Positions 16,864-24,402 of a DNA stretch of 38,021 nt are shown here, one piece after another. Made by a program: the position numbers and the translations under genes. Source of the stretch: Bordetella parapertussis. GTDB lineage: Bacteria; Pseudomonadota; Gammaproteobacteria; Burkholderiales; SG8-41. The stretch is taken from assembly GCA_945861275.1 (NCBI GenBank), contig CAMATZ010000054.1:1-38021 (forward strand), in the 5' to 3' direction. The stretch's first letter is position 1. Each line of letters opens with the position of its first letter. A model generated the notes under the pieces. That model had not been told where the DNA came from and ran no database searches. It was given only the letters and a program-made list of their open reading frames with translations.

Positions 16864-17850
16864 ATGCGTAATTTGCAACGAGCATCAATTCCCGTTTTTC
16901 TCATAACCGGCATCGCATTCGCTGCGGTGCCGATTGTTGCACGCACAGCGGAAAAGTTTCCCAACAAGCCGATGCGCATGATCGTGCCGTTCACCGCCGG
17001 CAGCGCGACCGATCTTATCGCGCGCCGGCTGGCGTTCAAGATGAGCGACAACTGGAACCAACAGGTGGTGGTGGACAACCGCGGCGGCGCAGGTGGTACG
17101 CTGGGGACAAACATGGTCGCCAAAGCCACGCCGGATGGCTACACGCTGCTGGTGCATTCCATCGCCTTTTCAATGAACGCGGCGCTCTACGCGAAGCTGC
17201 CTTTCGATCCGGTCAAGGACCTCGCGGGCATAAGCCAGCTTACCGTCAGTACCAGCCTGGTTGTGGTGGCGCCGTCGCTCGGCGTCAAATCCGTCAAGGA
17301 ACTGATCGCACTCGCCAAGCAAAAGCCGGGACAGTTGAACTTCAGTTCTTCCGGCGTTGGCAGCGGCATGCACCTGAATGCGGAGAAATTCCGCTTTGCC
17401 GCTGGCATTGATGTCGTGCATGTGCCCTACAAGGGCGTGCCGGAACAGCTCGTCGACATCGTGACCGGGCGCATTCAATTTGTACTGACGCCGCTGGTGC
17501 CGGCACTGCCGTTTATCAGGGATGGGCGCTTGCTTCCGCTGGCGGTGACCACCGCGCGCCGCGCGGCGATTCTGCCCGATATTCCGACCGTTGCGGAGGC
17601 GGCATTGCCTGGATACGAGTTCCAGGCGTGGTTCGGCGTGTTCGCGCCCGCCGGCACGCCGCGAACCGTGATCAATCAGATCAGCAAAGAGATTGCGCGC
17701 ATCGTGGAACTGCCCGACATCAAGAAGCAGTTCCTGCTGCAGGGCGAAGAGGGCCGGCCCAGCACGCCGGAGGAATTTGCCCGCTTCGTGCGCGACGATA
17801 TCGAGAAGACCCGCAAAATCGTCAAGCTCGCCGGCATTCGCGTCGAGTAA
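16864..17850 (+). CDS. TctC/Bug-family substrate-binding protein (operon second gene)
   Basis: A 328-residue exported binding protein starting at ATG 16864, with an in-frame ATG at 16852 also possible. G-rich sequence (GGGGGGCGCC) precedes it. Signal peptide core is PVFLITGIAFAAVPIVA. Motifs seen: FPNKPMRMIVPF, TAGSATD in place of the usual APGGGTD, VVDNRGGAGG, TPDGYTLLV, HVPYKGVPEQ, VTGRI and DIPTVAEAALPGYE. The unusual first loop (no GGG) and the PYKGV segment set it apart from its neighbours. Two adjacent binding proteins plus a secreted hydrolase suggest handling of a compound and its hydrolysis product, which is inference. Confidence 0.9.
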   Translation: MRNLQRASIPVFLITGIAFAAVPIVARTAEKFPNKPMRMIVPFTAGSATDLIARRLAFKMSDNWNQQVVVDNRGGAGGTLGTNMVAKATPDGYTLLVHSIAFSMNAALYAKLPFDPVKDLAGISQLTVSTSLVVVAPSLGVKSVKELIALAKQKPGQLNFSSSGVGSGMHLNAEKFRFAAGIDVVHVPYKGVPEQLVDIVTGRIQFVLTPLVPALPFIRDGRLLPLAVTTARRAAILPDIPTVAEAALPGYEFQAWFGVFAPAGTPRTVINQISKEIARIVELPDIKKQFLLQGEEGRPSTPEEFARFVRDDIEKTRKIVKLAGIRVE

Positions 17851-17927
17851 ACCGCTCCCCGGAATTATTGACTTTCAGCGGCGCTGTCGGGCGCACCGTT
17901 GCTATTTCGAAGAAAAGGGGGAAGCGC

Positions 17928-19382
17928 ATGAACGAACGGCAACAGGACCGTCGCACCATTCTCAAAGCAGCGACAGCGCTGGCAGTGACAGGCGCGGCCT
18001 CAGGCATGGGCTGCGCGCAGCCGGGTAGCGGCAGCCGGGGCGCTGAAGCCGCATTATTGCAGCCGCTGCCTGCGCGCGGCGAGTTCGTGATTCGCGGCGC
18101 CATCGTTCTGTCGATGGATGCCGCGGTCGGCGATTTCGCGCGCGGTGAGGTGCATGTGCGTGACGGCGCCATCGTTGCGGTGGCAAAGCAGATTACTGCG
18201 CCGGCAGCTACCGTGATTGAAGCCGGCGGCATGATTTGCATGCCCGGATTTATCGACACGCACTGGCACCTGTGGACCAGCCTGTTCCGGCCAATGATGC
18301 GCACTGATGATCCCAAGCGGGGCTATTTTCCGGTGAGCAACAGTTTGGGCCGTCATTTCACACCGCAGGACAGTTATCGCAGTGTGCGGCTCGGGCTTGC
18401 CGAGGCGCTCAGCGCGGGCGCGACCACAGTTCACAACTGGGCGCACAACATCGCCACGCCGGATCACGCGGACGCGGAGCTGCGTGCGATGCGCGATGTG
18501 GGCCTGCGCGGCCGCTTTTCCTATGGTCCGGCGCAGGGCATGCTCAACGACCAGTCCATGGATCTTGAGGGTCTGGCCAAAATCAAACAGCAGTGGATGC
18601 CCAATGACGGCACGCTGACGCTGGGTATTTGCTCGCGCAATGTCGGTGACTCCACAAATCTTTTGCGCGGCAATATATCGGTTGAAACAGCGCGCAAGGA
18701 CTGGGGCGGCGCGCGCGCACTCGGTTTGCCCATTACCATGCACACCTCCGGCCCAAGTCCGATCAAGCTGTTGGATAGTGCAGGTCTGTTGGGTCCTGAT
18801 GTGCAACTGGTGCATCCGCTGCTGACCACGGCCGAGGAACGGCAGATTCTAAAGGCGCGCGGCGTGAGTTACAGCACCTCACCGGTGGGTGAGTCGCAAC
18901 GTCCGGCAAGCGCCGGCGTCATCCAGTTGGCGGAACTGCTGGAGGCAGGCGTCAAAGTCAGCATGTCAATTGACCACACCGGCACCTATAACGTTGATTT
19001 TTTCCAGTGCATGCGCTTTTTGTATAGCCTGCACCGGCATCGTGTCGGTGCTCGTGTGCCGTTGACGGCGAAGCGGCTGGTGCAGCTCGCCACACTCGAC
19101 GGCGCGGTGGATCTGGGCCTTGCAAAGCACACCGGTTCACTGACGCCCGGCAAACGCGCCGACATCATTCTCGTGCGCACGGGCGACATCAACATGGCGC
19201 CGCTGGGCGATCCTTATGAATCGCTGGTGTCACTCGGGCAGCCGCGCAACGTCGATACAGTAATCGCCGATGGACGCATCCTGCAACGTGCAGGGCGGTT
19301 TATCGCACTCGATCACGCCACGGTGCTAAGAGAGGCTGCTGCAGCCGGCGCCGCCCTGCGCGCCCGGGCGAAGCTGGACTAA
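17928..19382 (+). CDS. Tat-exported amidohydrolase (cytosine/atrazine deaminase-like superfamily)
   Basis: A 484-residue metal-dependent hydrolase. ATG 17928 was chosen because GGGGGAAG precedes it and a Tat-type signal follows: DRRTILKAATALAVTGAAS with twin arginines R8 and R9. Metal and catalytic residues of the AtzA/TrzN/SAH-deaminase group are seen in FIDTHWH (H112, H114), ITMHTSG (H272), LVHPLLTT (H296) and SIDHTG (D349). A C-terminal LTPGKRADIIL segment is typical of the composite beta-sandwich domain. Folded export to the periplasm is implied, unusual for this mostly cytoplasmic family. It is third in an operon after two binding proteins. It probably deaminates or hydrolyses an N-containing ring compound, substrate unknown. 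Confidence 0.82.
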   Translation: MNERQQDRRTILKAATALAVTGAASGMGCAQPGSGSRGAEAALLQPLPARGEFVIRGAIVLSMDAAVGDFARGEVHVRDGAIVAVAKQITAPAATVIEAGGMICMPGFIDTHWHLWTSLFRPMMRTDDPKRGYFPVSNSLGRHFTPQDSYRSVRLGLAEALSAGATTVHNWAHNIATPDHADAELRAMRDVGLRGRFSYGPAQGMLNDQSMDLEGLAKIKQQWMPNDGTLTLGICSRNVGDSTNLLRGNISVETARKDWGGARALGLPITMHTSGPSPIKLLDSAGLLGPDVQLVHPLLTTAEERQILKARGVSYSTSPVGESQRPASAGVIQLAELLEAGVKVSMSIDHTGTYNVDFFQCMRFLYSLHRHRVGARVPLTAKRLVQLATLDGAVDLGLAKHTGSLTPGKRADIILVRTGDINMAPLGDPYESLVSLGQPRNVDTVIADGRILQRAGRFIALDHATVLREAAAAGAALRARAKLD

Positions 19383-19389
19383 GTGTCTT

Positions 19390-19585
19390 TCAACGACGCA
19401 CCAGATTCATCATCTCGTTCTGCCGGCCTTCAAGAAACCACAGCACATTGGTTTTGATGATCGGCCACATCAGCGCCAGATTGTCGTCGCTGCTGCCGGA
19501 GCAGGGCGTGGTGATGAGCACGTTGCCCCTGCCCCAGAACGGGCTGTCTTGCGGCAATGGTTCCGTGCGAAAAACATCGAGACTT
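19390..19585 (-). pseudogene. D-2-hydroxyacid dehydrogenase, C-terminal remnant
   Basis: Minus-strand reading from about 19585 gives LDVFRTEPLPQDSPFWGRGN followed by VLITTPCSGSS and a terminal helix ending NLVRR, with stop at 19390-19392. LDVFxxEPLPxxSPLW and NVLITPHxSG are the C-terminal hallmarks of the D-isomer-specific 2-hydroxyacid dehydrogenase family. The NAD-binding Rossmann domain and catalytic Arg and Glu are missing. The catalytic His position in TPHxSG reads TPCSG. Homology stops exactly at the 23-bp repeat (19586), so this is a fragment left at a recombination junction. Confidence 0.65.
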
Positions 19586-19608
19586 GGCGAAAATTCACGC
19601 GATTGACT
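19586..19608. repeat. 23-bp direct repeat, copy 2
   Basis: An exact copy of 15760-15782. It ends in TTGACT (19603-19608) and forms the border of the dehydrogenase remnant. Confidence 0.8.
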
Positions 19609-19631
19609 GTTCGCCGGGCGGAGGATAGATT
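19603..19631 (+). promoter_or_regulatory. Orphan sigma-70-like promoter
   Basis: TTGACT (19603-19608), a 17-base spacer, then TAGATT (19626-19631). It resembles the promoter at 15777, yet no recognisable gene follows within 280 bases. The region 19632-19911 has only short unrecognised open frames on either strand. It may be what is left of a deleted binding-protein gene's control region. Confidence 0.35.
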
Positions 19632-19911
19632 GTGGGTTGGAAAAAAATTACGTCTATCACCTCGATCAGATCGAGAACAAGTACGGGGTCTGTGTACGCG
19701 AACACCGCGTCGCCGCCACGCATGAACTGTGCCGCCTGGCGCGCGACTGAGTTCTGACAAACCCCAGGCACAATAAATAGCAAGTCCCGGGTTGGCAAGC
19801 GTTACTGTGGTATCGTTACCAATTGCATACGCAATAAGCCATGTCGGCTGCTTTTTCCGGTCTCCTCATAAACACAGCATCGTGGTGTAAAGTCTCATCT
19901 CTCGCAAGATC

Positions 19912-20640
19912 ATGATCCCAACAACAATTGGTGACGATCCTGGCACCAAACGATACATCGTAGATACAGAAGCGGACATCATCGCGATTCTGCGAATATT
20001 GGCTAGCGAGAATGTGCCGCTCACTATTTTTCAGGAAGGCAATACGCAACTTGCATCAACCCGCATTCTGGAAGTCAATCTGGAATTCAAAGATGTGATA
20101 CTCGAAGCGGTGTCTGATCCATCACTGGCGGATGGCTTGTGCAATACAGATGAGCTTCATGTATATGCCAATCAGCAGCAGGTCAAAATAGAATTTAAAC
20201 TGCAACGTGCCAGACAGATGCAGTTTCAAGGCAAACCCGCATTGCGTGTACGCGTTCCGCTTTCATTGGTTGGTATGGAACGACGTGAGAACTATCGTGC
20301 CAAAACGGGTGAATTTACCGCAGCAACGCTGTTGATTCCGATAGCCGATCAACCCGAGCCGCTAGCTTGTCGGGTTGTGGATATCAGTACGATAGGATGC
20401 GCAATTGAGGTAGCCGGTACAAAATTAAGCGTTGATCCAGGTACGATATTGAGTGATTGCGTATTGGATATGCCCGGAGTCGGGAAAGTGAATCTATCGG
20501 TTGAAATAAGACACAGTTCCGATTTTCGGGAAACAAGCGGCCACGCCAAACGCCGATTTGGTTGCCAATTTGTAGAGATTCCCGGTGATGGAGGCCATAT
20601 GATTCAAAGTTATATTCACCAAATTGACGCCAATAGATAG
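19912..20640 (+). CDS. PilZ domain protein, YcgR-like (c-di-GMP effector)
   Basis: A 242-residue protein with a YcgR-type N-terminal beta domain (about residues 15-115) and a PilZ domain. The c-di-GMP binding motif RxxxR is seen as RRENYR (R125, R129) and the second motif D/NxSxxG as DISTIG (D157, S159, G162). Family members bind c-di-GMP and act as flagellar brakes or regulate other outputs. Start ATG 19912 lacks a clear ribosome site. No flagellar, chemotaxis or cyclase gene is nearby. Base composition is visibly more A+T-rich than all neighbours, with codons such as AAA, ATA and GAT frequent, which suggests acquisition from elsewhere or a different expression history. Flanked by gene remnants on both sides. 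Confidence 0.8.
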   Translation: MIPTTIGDDPGTKRYIVDTEADIIAILRILASENVPLTIFQEGNTQLASTRILEVNLEFKDVILEAVSDPSLADGLCNTDELHVYANQQQVKIEFKLQRARQMQFQGKPALRVRVPLSLVGMERRENYRAKTGEFTAATLLIPIADQPEPLACRVVDISTIGCAIEVAGTKLSVDPGTILSDCVLDMPGVGKVNLSVEIRHSSDFRETSGHAKRRFGCQFVEIPGDGGHMIQSYIHQIDANR

Positions 20641-20732
20641 TTGCATACCGCACGCGTCGAAGCCCTCATTGCTTCATTGGGGGAACGGCGCCTTGGGCGC
20701 GAAATAGTCCGCGTTGCGATGAGCGAATAGCA

Positions 20733-21023
20733 GGAATACAGCGCGCCGGACTTGACTTGGTGCACGTGCCCTATAAAGGAGGTGCGCCCGCAATGGTCGA
20801 CGCGGTGGCGGGCCATGTGTCGCTTCATTTTGGCAATCTCGCGAGGGTACTTGCGCACACCAATGCGGACAGGATCGGGGTGCTTGCCGCGTCGGGAGAA
20901 AAGCGCGCATCCCAGCTTGCGGGTGTGCCCACCGTGGCGGAGTCGGGATGCCCCGGCTTTCGCGCTATAACCTGGAACGGCATTGCTGCACCAGCAAGAA
21001 CGCCGCAGGCCATCATCGAATGA
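20733..21023 (+). pseudogene. TctC/Bug binding protein, internal remnant
   Basis: A reading frame shows only the middle of a Bug protein: RAGLDLVHVPYKGGAPAMVD, then VAGHVSLHFGN, GVPTVAESGCPGF and APARTPQAIIE, ending in TGA at 21021-21023 where a C-terminal domain of about 60 residues should continue. The signal peptide and first lobe are missing upstream as well. With flanks 20641-20732 and 21024-21106, which show nothing recognisable, this is a decayed copy. Confidence 0.78.
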
Positions 21024-21106
21024 ACTTTCCTGCGGCACGGGATTTCTGATTCATTTTCTGCGATGATTCGTTGCGCGCGATCAACCTGGTGAAAGGTGCA
21101 AATACC

Positions 21107-21457
21107 ATGCCCATAGTCGGTAAATGGATTTTTACGGTTTCCATGGATGTCGCCCCCGATAAGGAAGCCCTCTTCAACGAGGTGTATGACCAGGAGCATA
21201 TTCCGCTGATTACCAAAGTGCCGGGGGTGATCTCGGCAACGCGCGCCAGGCTCGACACGCTGCGCCTTACGATGGGCGGAGAGACCAGGGTTATTGATCC
21301 GCAAAGTGCTCCTCGCTACGCCGCTATCTATGAACTGGAAAGCCCGGAGGTGCTGGTGAGTCCTGCATTCGCGCAGGCCGTCGACCACGGACGCTGGCCA
21401 ACGCACGTTCGGCCCTATACGCACAATCGCCACCACACCCTGCATCAGGTCATCTGA
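21107..21457 (+). CDS. Small EthD/dimeric alpha-beta barrel-like protein
   Basis: A 116-residue protein. ATG 21107, preceded by AAAGG, gives MPIVGKWIFTVSMDVAPDKE. The opening strand, the NEVYDQEHIPLITKVPGV helix and the YAAIYELESPEVL segment near the end fit a ferredoxin-like dimeric alpha/beta barrel of the EthD/DUF4286 kind, in which small monooxygenases and ring-cleavage accessory proteins are found. No catalytic residue is certain. H40 in DQEHIP is in the position seen in EthD-like proteins. It is convergent with the FAD monooxygenase downstream. Function unknown. Confidence 0.6.
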   Translation: MPIVGKWIFTVSMDVAPDKEALFNEVYDQEHIPLITKVPGVISATRARLDTLRLTMGGETRVIDPQSAPRYAAIYELESPEVLVSPAFAQAVDHGRWPTHVRPYTHNRHHTLHQVI

Positions 21458-21521
21458 CAGCGCGCCCGTAGCGGGACTCAGGCGCAGGGCCGGGTTACCC
21501 GCTGTTCGGTGTGCAAATTGC

Positions 21522-22736
21522 TTAGCGAATCAGCGCCGCTTTACGCATGCTGTCGATCAGCGAGGTGCGCAACAAGAACTGGCGGTGTCGCGCAGGGGCG
21601 GCTGCGGTGCTGCGCAATTGCTCGAAATGGGCCTCGCGCACGGCGGGATCCTGCTCTTCGAGCCGTTTCTTGTTGTTGACCGTCTGCTCCTGCACAAACT
21701 CGATGTTGATTGGACGCCGGCGGCGGTCGTAAAGGTCGAGCTCGCTTTCGCTGCTATGGCCACTGCAATACCCTGCGAGCCGCTCGGCAAGCTCCATGCC
21801 ATCGTGAATACCGCAGTTCAGGCCCAGCCCGCCGATCGGGTTATTGACGTGGGCGGCGTCGCCCGCCAGAAATACCCGGCCCTTGCGAAACGTTGCGGCC
21901 ACCCGCTGGTGTACTTTGTATAAATTGCGGTGAACAATCCGGTACGGCGAGGCGCGCGGGAAAAAGCGTTGCAGCCTTTGCTGTGCTTCGTGGTCGCTCA
22001 AGGCGAGCGCATCGCTTTCGTCATCCCGCGTCGGGAAAACCACGCGCCACAGACCCTTGCCGTCGTCGCCCGCGACCTTGAACAGGTTTGCCCATTCGTC
22101 TGGGTCGGAGAAGTAATTGCGGAAGCAGTATCCTAGCTCCGTTTCGAAATCGAACGGTGTGGTGAGCACGATAAATCGCTCTGGCCAGGTGTAGCCCTCG
22201 AACTCGATGCCCGCACTCTTGCGCACCATGCTGCGTCCGCCGTCCGCGCCCACCAGAAATGCGCCGCTGAATTTTCTGACCCCGGCCGCTGTTTCGACAA
22301 GCAGCTCGACGCCACTGGCGTGTGCATCCACCGCCGCGACGCAAGCGGAGAAATATACCTCTGCCCCCGGCAGTGCCCGCAGCCGCTCCAGCGCCAGTCG
22401 CGCGAGCTTGTGCTGCTCGCATTGCACCACGAACGGATAGGCAGTGTCGTGCCGCAGCGCTTCGTGGTCGAACTCAACGATCAACCTGCCGCTCGGGCGG
22501 TCGCGGAACTGAAATGTGCGCGCTGTCAGCCCCTGCCGTATCACCTCTTCGGTCAGGCCGAGGCCAGCCAGCAGTTCCAGCGTTGCCGGGTGCGTGGTCG
22601 CCGCGCGCGGCGCTTCGCTGATGTGCGCGTCGGCCTCGAACACCGTGACCGGAAACCCGCGTTGCGCGAGTGCGAGTGCGGTGATCATGCCGACGGGGCC
22701 ACCGCCGGCAATCAGTATTCGTGGATCACTCGCCAT
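21522..22736 (-). CDS. FAD-dependent aromatic monooxygenase (PheA/TfdB/UbiH type)
   Basis: A 404-residue single-component flavoprotein hydroxylase using NAD(P)H and O2. The FAD ADP-binding motif IAGGGPVGMITALALAQRG starts at residue 9. The DG motif is GADGGRSMVRKSAG (163-176) and the second FAD motif is FLAGDAAHVNNPIGGLGLN (289-307). Length fits the short members without the thioredoxin-like C-terminal domain. The protein probably hydroxylates a phenolic or N-heteroaromatic ring, substrate not visible. The start at ATG 22736 directly abuts the 237-bp inverted-repeat element, so its original promoter may have been displaced. No reductase gene is needed. Confidence 0.85.
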   Translation of the reverse strand: MASDPRILIAGGGPVGMITALALAQRGFPVTVFEADAHISEAPRAATTHPATLELLAGLGLTEEVIRQGLTARTFQFRDRPSGRLIVEFDHEALRHDTAYPFVVQCEQHKLARLALERLRALPGAEVYFSACVAAVDAHASGVELLVETAAGVRKFSGAFLVGADGGRSMVRKSAGIEFEGYTWPERFIVLTTPFDFETELGYCFRNYFSDPDEWANLFKVAGDDGKGLWRVVFPTRDDESDALALSDHEAQQRLQRFFPRASPYRIVHRNLYKVHQRVAATFRKGRVFLAGDAAHVNNPIGGLGLNCGIHDGMELAERLAGYCSGHSSESELDLYDRRRRPINIEFVQEQTVNNKKRLEEQDPAVREAHFEQLRSTAAAPARHRQFLLRTSLIDSMRKAALIR

Positions 22737-22749
22737 GCGCGGCGCGTCA

Positions 22750-22986
22750 CCCTAGAAACGGCAGTTGGACGGGGTGGAGCGTGCGGTTATGGAGGTGCAG
22801 GGCAAGGCGCAATGACGCGGAATGGTTGTTCCATTCCAAGGAGTTGCAACGCAGCCATGCGCCGCCAGAACCGTGCGATCCGCCCCGTAGCGCTCTCACC
22901 AAACGGGTGATCACTAACAGCATGAAGAAGTATATGGCCATCAAGAGGTTGGCAGCATGGTAAGCGGTCAACTGCCGTTTCTAGGG
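22750..22986. mobile_element. 237-bp inverted-repeat element (non-autonomous IS-like/MITE)
   Basis: Perfect 18-bp terminal inverted repeats, CCCTAGAAACGGCAGTTG at 22750-22767 and its complement at 22969-22986, bound a 237-bp segment with no recognisable gene. An internal hairpin, GGAATGG/CCATTCC, lies near 22820-22838. The right end touches the stop codon of the upstream minus-strand gene (22987-22989), and the left end is 13 bases from the monooxygenase start. A minus-strand open frame inside (22747-22971) does not resemble a transposase I know. No clear target-site duplication was found. Confidence 0.65.
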
Positions 22987-23931
22987 TTACGCCTTCCACA
23001 GTTGCCGGAAGCCGGGCGCGACCACGTCGTCATACGCAGGCGTTGCGGCAAGGATACCCATGTTTCGGGCAAACCCGTTCAGCGCATCCACTGTCCGTGG
23101 CGAAATAGCGGGATCGAAAAACGGCGCATCGCGCCGGATGAGTTCGGCGATGAGCGCCAATTCAGCGCCGGGGAAATGTTTTTTCGCGGCCACTGTCGCC
23201 AGCCTCGGGTCGCGTTTGAGCGCCTGTTGCGCGGCGACCAGCGCGCGTACCGCGCCGGCGACAACGGCGGGCTCCTCATCTATTTTTTTCTGCGTCGTTA
23301 CAAAGGCGGGAAACGTGTAGTCGCGCGCGGCAGCCGGCCCGTCGCCGCGCCGCGCATCGAGCACCACGGTGCCGGTGCCATTGCGCACCGCGATCTCGGC
23401 ACCCATGCCATTCGCCCAGAAGCCGTCCAGCTTCCCTTCTTCGAGGGCTTTCGCCGCTGCCACGCCAAACGATACCCCGCTGCCCGCAGTGCCGGGCACC
23501 GGTCCGATTTGCACATCGCGCACCGGGTCTATGCCGGCTTCGACCAGCATGCGCGTGAGACCATCCACGGGGCCGGGCGCCGCCCCAATACGCAGCCCTT
23601 TCACGGCAGCGAGGTCGCCGCGTTTTGCGCCGATGTCCTTGCGCAGCACCAGGAACCAATACATGTGCTGAGCGAGCGCGGCCAGCAGCTTGCACCCGTT
23701 CCAGTCCTTGAAGGCATAGAGCGGCGCGTGCGCGGCGCCAGCAACAAAATCGAGATTGCCATCGCGCAGTTCTTCATAGGTGCGGGTGACAGGGAATAGC
23801 AGTTCCATCGTGGCGTCCAACCCTTCTTGCTTGAAGCAGCCCAGCTCAACCGCGGCGATAGCCGGAAAATAAGACGGCGATACCAGATCGGGAATGGCGA
23901 CGCGCAGTGTTCGTGATGTCCGCAGCGTCAT
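22987..23931 (-). CDS. NMT1/THI5-like (ABC-type) substrate-binding domain protein without signal peptide
   Basis: A 314-residue protein of the NMT1/THI5/SsuA fold: LRVAIPDLVSPSYFPAIAAV at the start, ELGCFKQEGLDATMEL, then LDFVAGAAHAPLYAF and KGLRIGAAPGP in order. Exported members carry a signal peptide, whereas this one begins MTLRTSRTLRVAIPD with no hydrophobic leader, so it appears cytoplasmic. Its ATG overlaps the stop of the cupin gene (ATGA, 23928-23931), indicating translational coupling. No ABC permease or ATPase is nearby. It could be a ligand sensor, an enzyme like THI5, or an exported protein whose start is misassigned; the tight overlap argues for the given start. Confidence 0.78.
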   Translation of the reverse strand: MTLRTSRTLRVAIPDLVSPSYFPAIAAVELGCFKQEGLDATMELLFPVTRTYEELRDGNLDFVAGAAHAPLYAFKDWNGCKLLAALAQHMYWFLVLRKDIGAKRGDLAAVKGLRIGAAPGPVDGLTRMLVEAGIDPVRDVQIGPVPGTAGSGVSFGVAAAKALEEGKLDGFWANGMGAEIAVRNGTGTVVLDARRGDGPAAARDYTFPAFVTTQKKIDEEPAVVAGAVRALVAAQQALKRDPRLATVAAKKHFPGAELALIAELIRRDAPFFDPAISPRTVDALNGFARNMGILAATPAYDDVVAPGFRQLWKA

Positions 23932-24323
23932 GGGCTGGCGCCCTTATCTTCGTCGAAGTAATGGATTTCGACCAGCAGGCACCCGCCGTCGGATTTGAAC
24001 GGCCCGTGCGGCGTGCCCGGCGGCCGGCAGGCGTAGGTGTTAGGCCCGAATTTGATTCCACCTTTGCCCTGCTTGTCACAGCCCACGATGAGATCACCGG
24101 AAATGAGATAAACCTCTTCCCAGTAGGCATGCACGAACGGTTCCGTCGTATACACACCGGGCGCGAAGCGCAGGTGACGCGTGCGATGGCCGCGCGCGGA
24201 TTGCTCGTCGAGGGTTCCGGCAAGAATCTGTTGCTCGATACCACGCGGGTAACCCTCAGGCGTCTCCCACCCCTTGCTGGAATCGATTTTGTAGAACTCT
24301 TTGTGTTCTTTGTGAATTGCCAT
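23928..24323 (-). CDS. Cupin domain protein
   Basis: A 131-residue single-domain cupin. The first cupin motif is represented by HAYWEEVYLISGDLIVG (H65, E69/E70) and the second by YACRPPGTPHGPF (H106), enough for a metal site. ChrR-like and oxygenase-like cupins share this layout. It overlaps the following gene by four bases and thus forms a two-gene unit with the NMT1-like protein. No signal peptide. The reaction is unknown; small cupins in such settings may be isomerases, dioxygenases or ligand-binding proteins. Confidence 0.8.
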   Translation of the reverse strand: MAIHKEHKEFYKIDSSKGWETPEGYPRGIEQQILAGTLDEQSARGHRTRHLRFAPGVYTTEPFVHAYWEEVYLISGDLIVGCDKQGKGGIKFGPNTYACRPPGTPHGPFKSDGGCLLVEIHYFDEDKGASP

Positions 24324-24402
24324 GCTCGTCCCCGAGTGAGTAAGCGTATTGCCAGGGTGTCATTTTGGCATTGTTTAATAGAGAATCTCGCGTTTCACAA
24401 CG

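Noticed and set aside
15798-17129. A 443-codon minus-strand open frame across two tctC genes
   Set aside because: It lies opposite two well-conserved tctC genes and is His/Arg-rich with no motif.
19595-19798. A possible gene in either strand of the region after the 23-bp repeat
   Set aside because: Short frames on both strands (for example one reading KNYVYHLDQIENKYG on the plus strand) look partly protein-like but match nothing I recognise and lack start signals.
22747-22971. A 74-codon minus-strand frame in the 237-bp element as a transposase
   Set aside because: It shows no DDE or tyrosine transposase motif and spans only the element itself.
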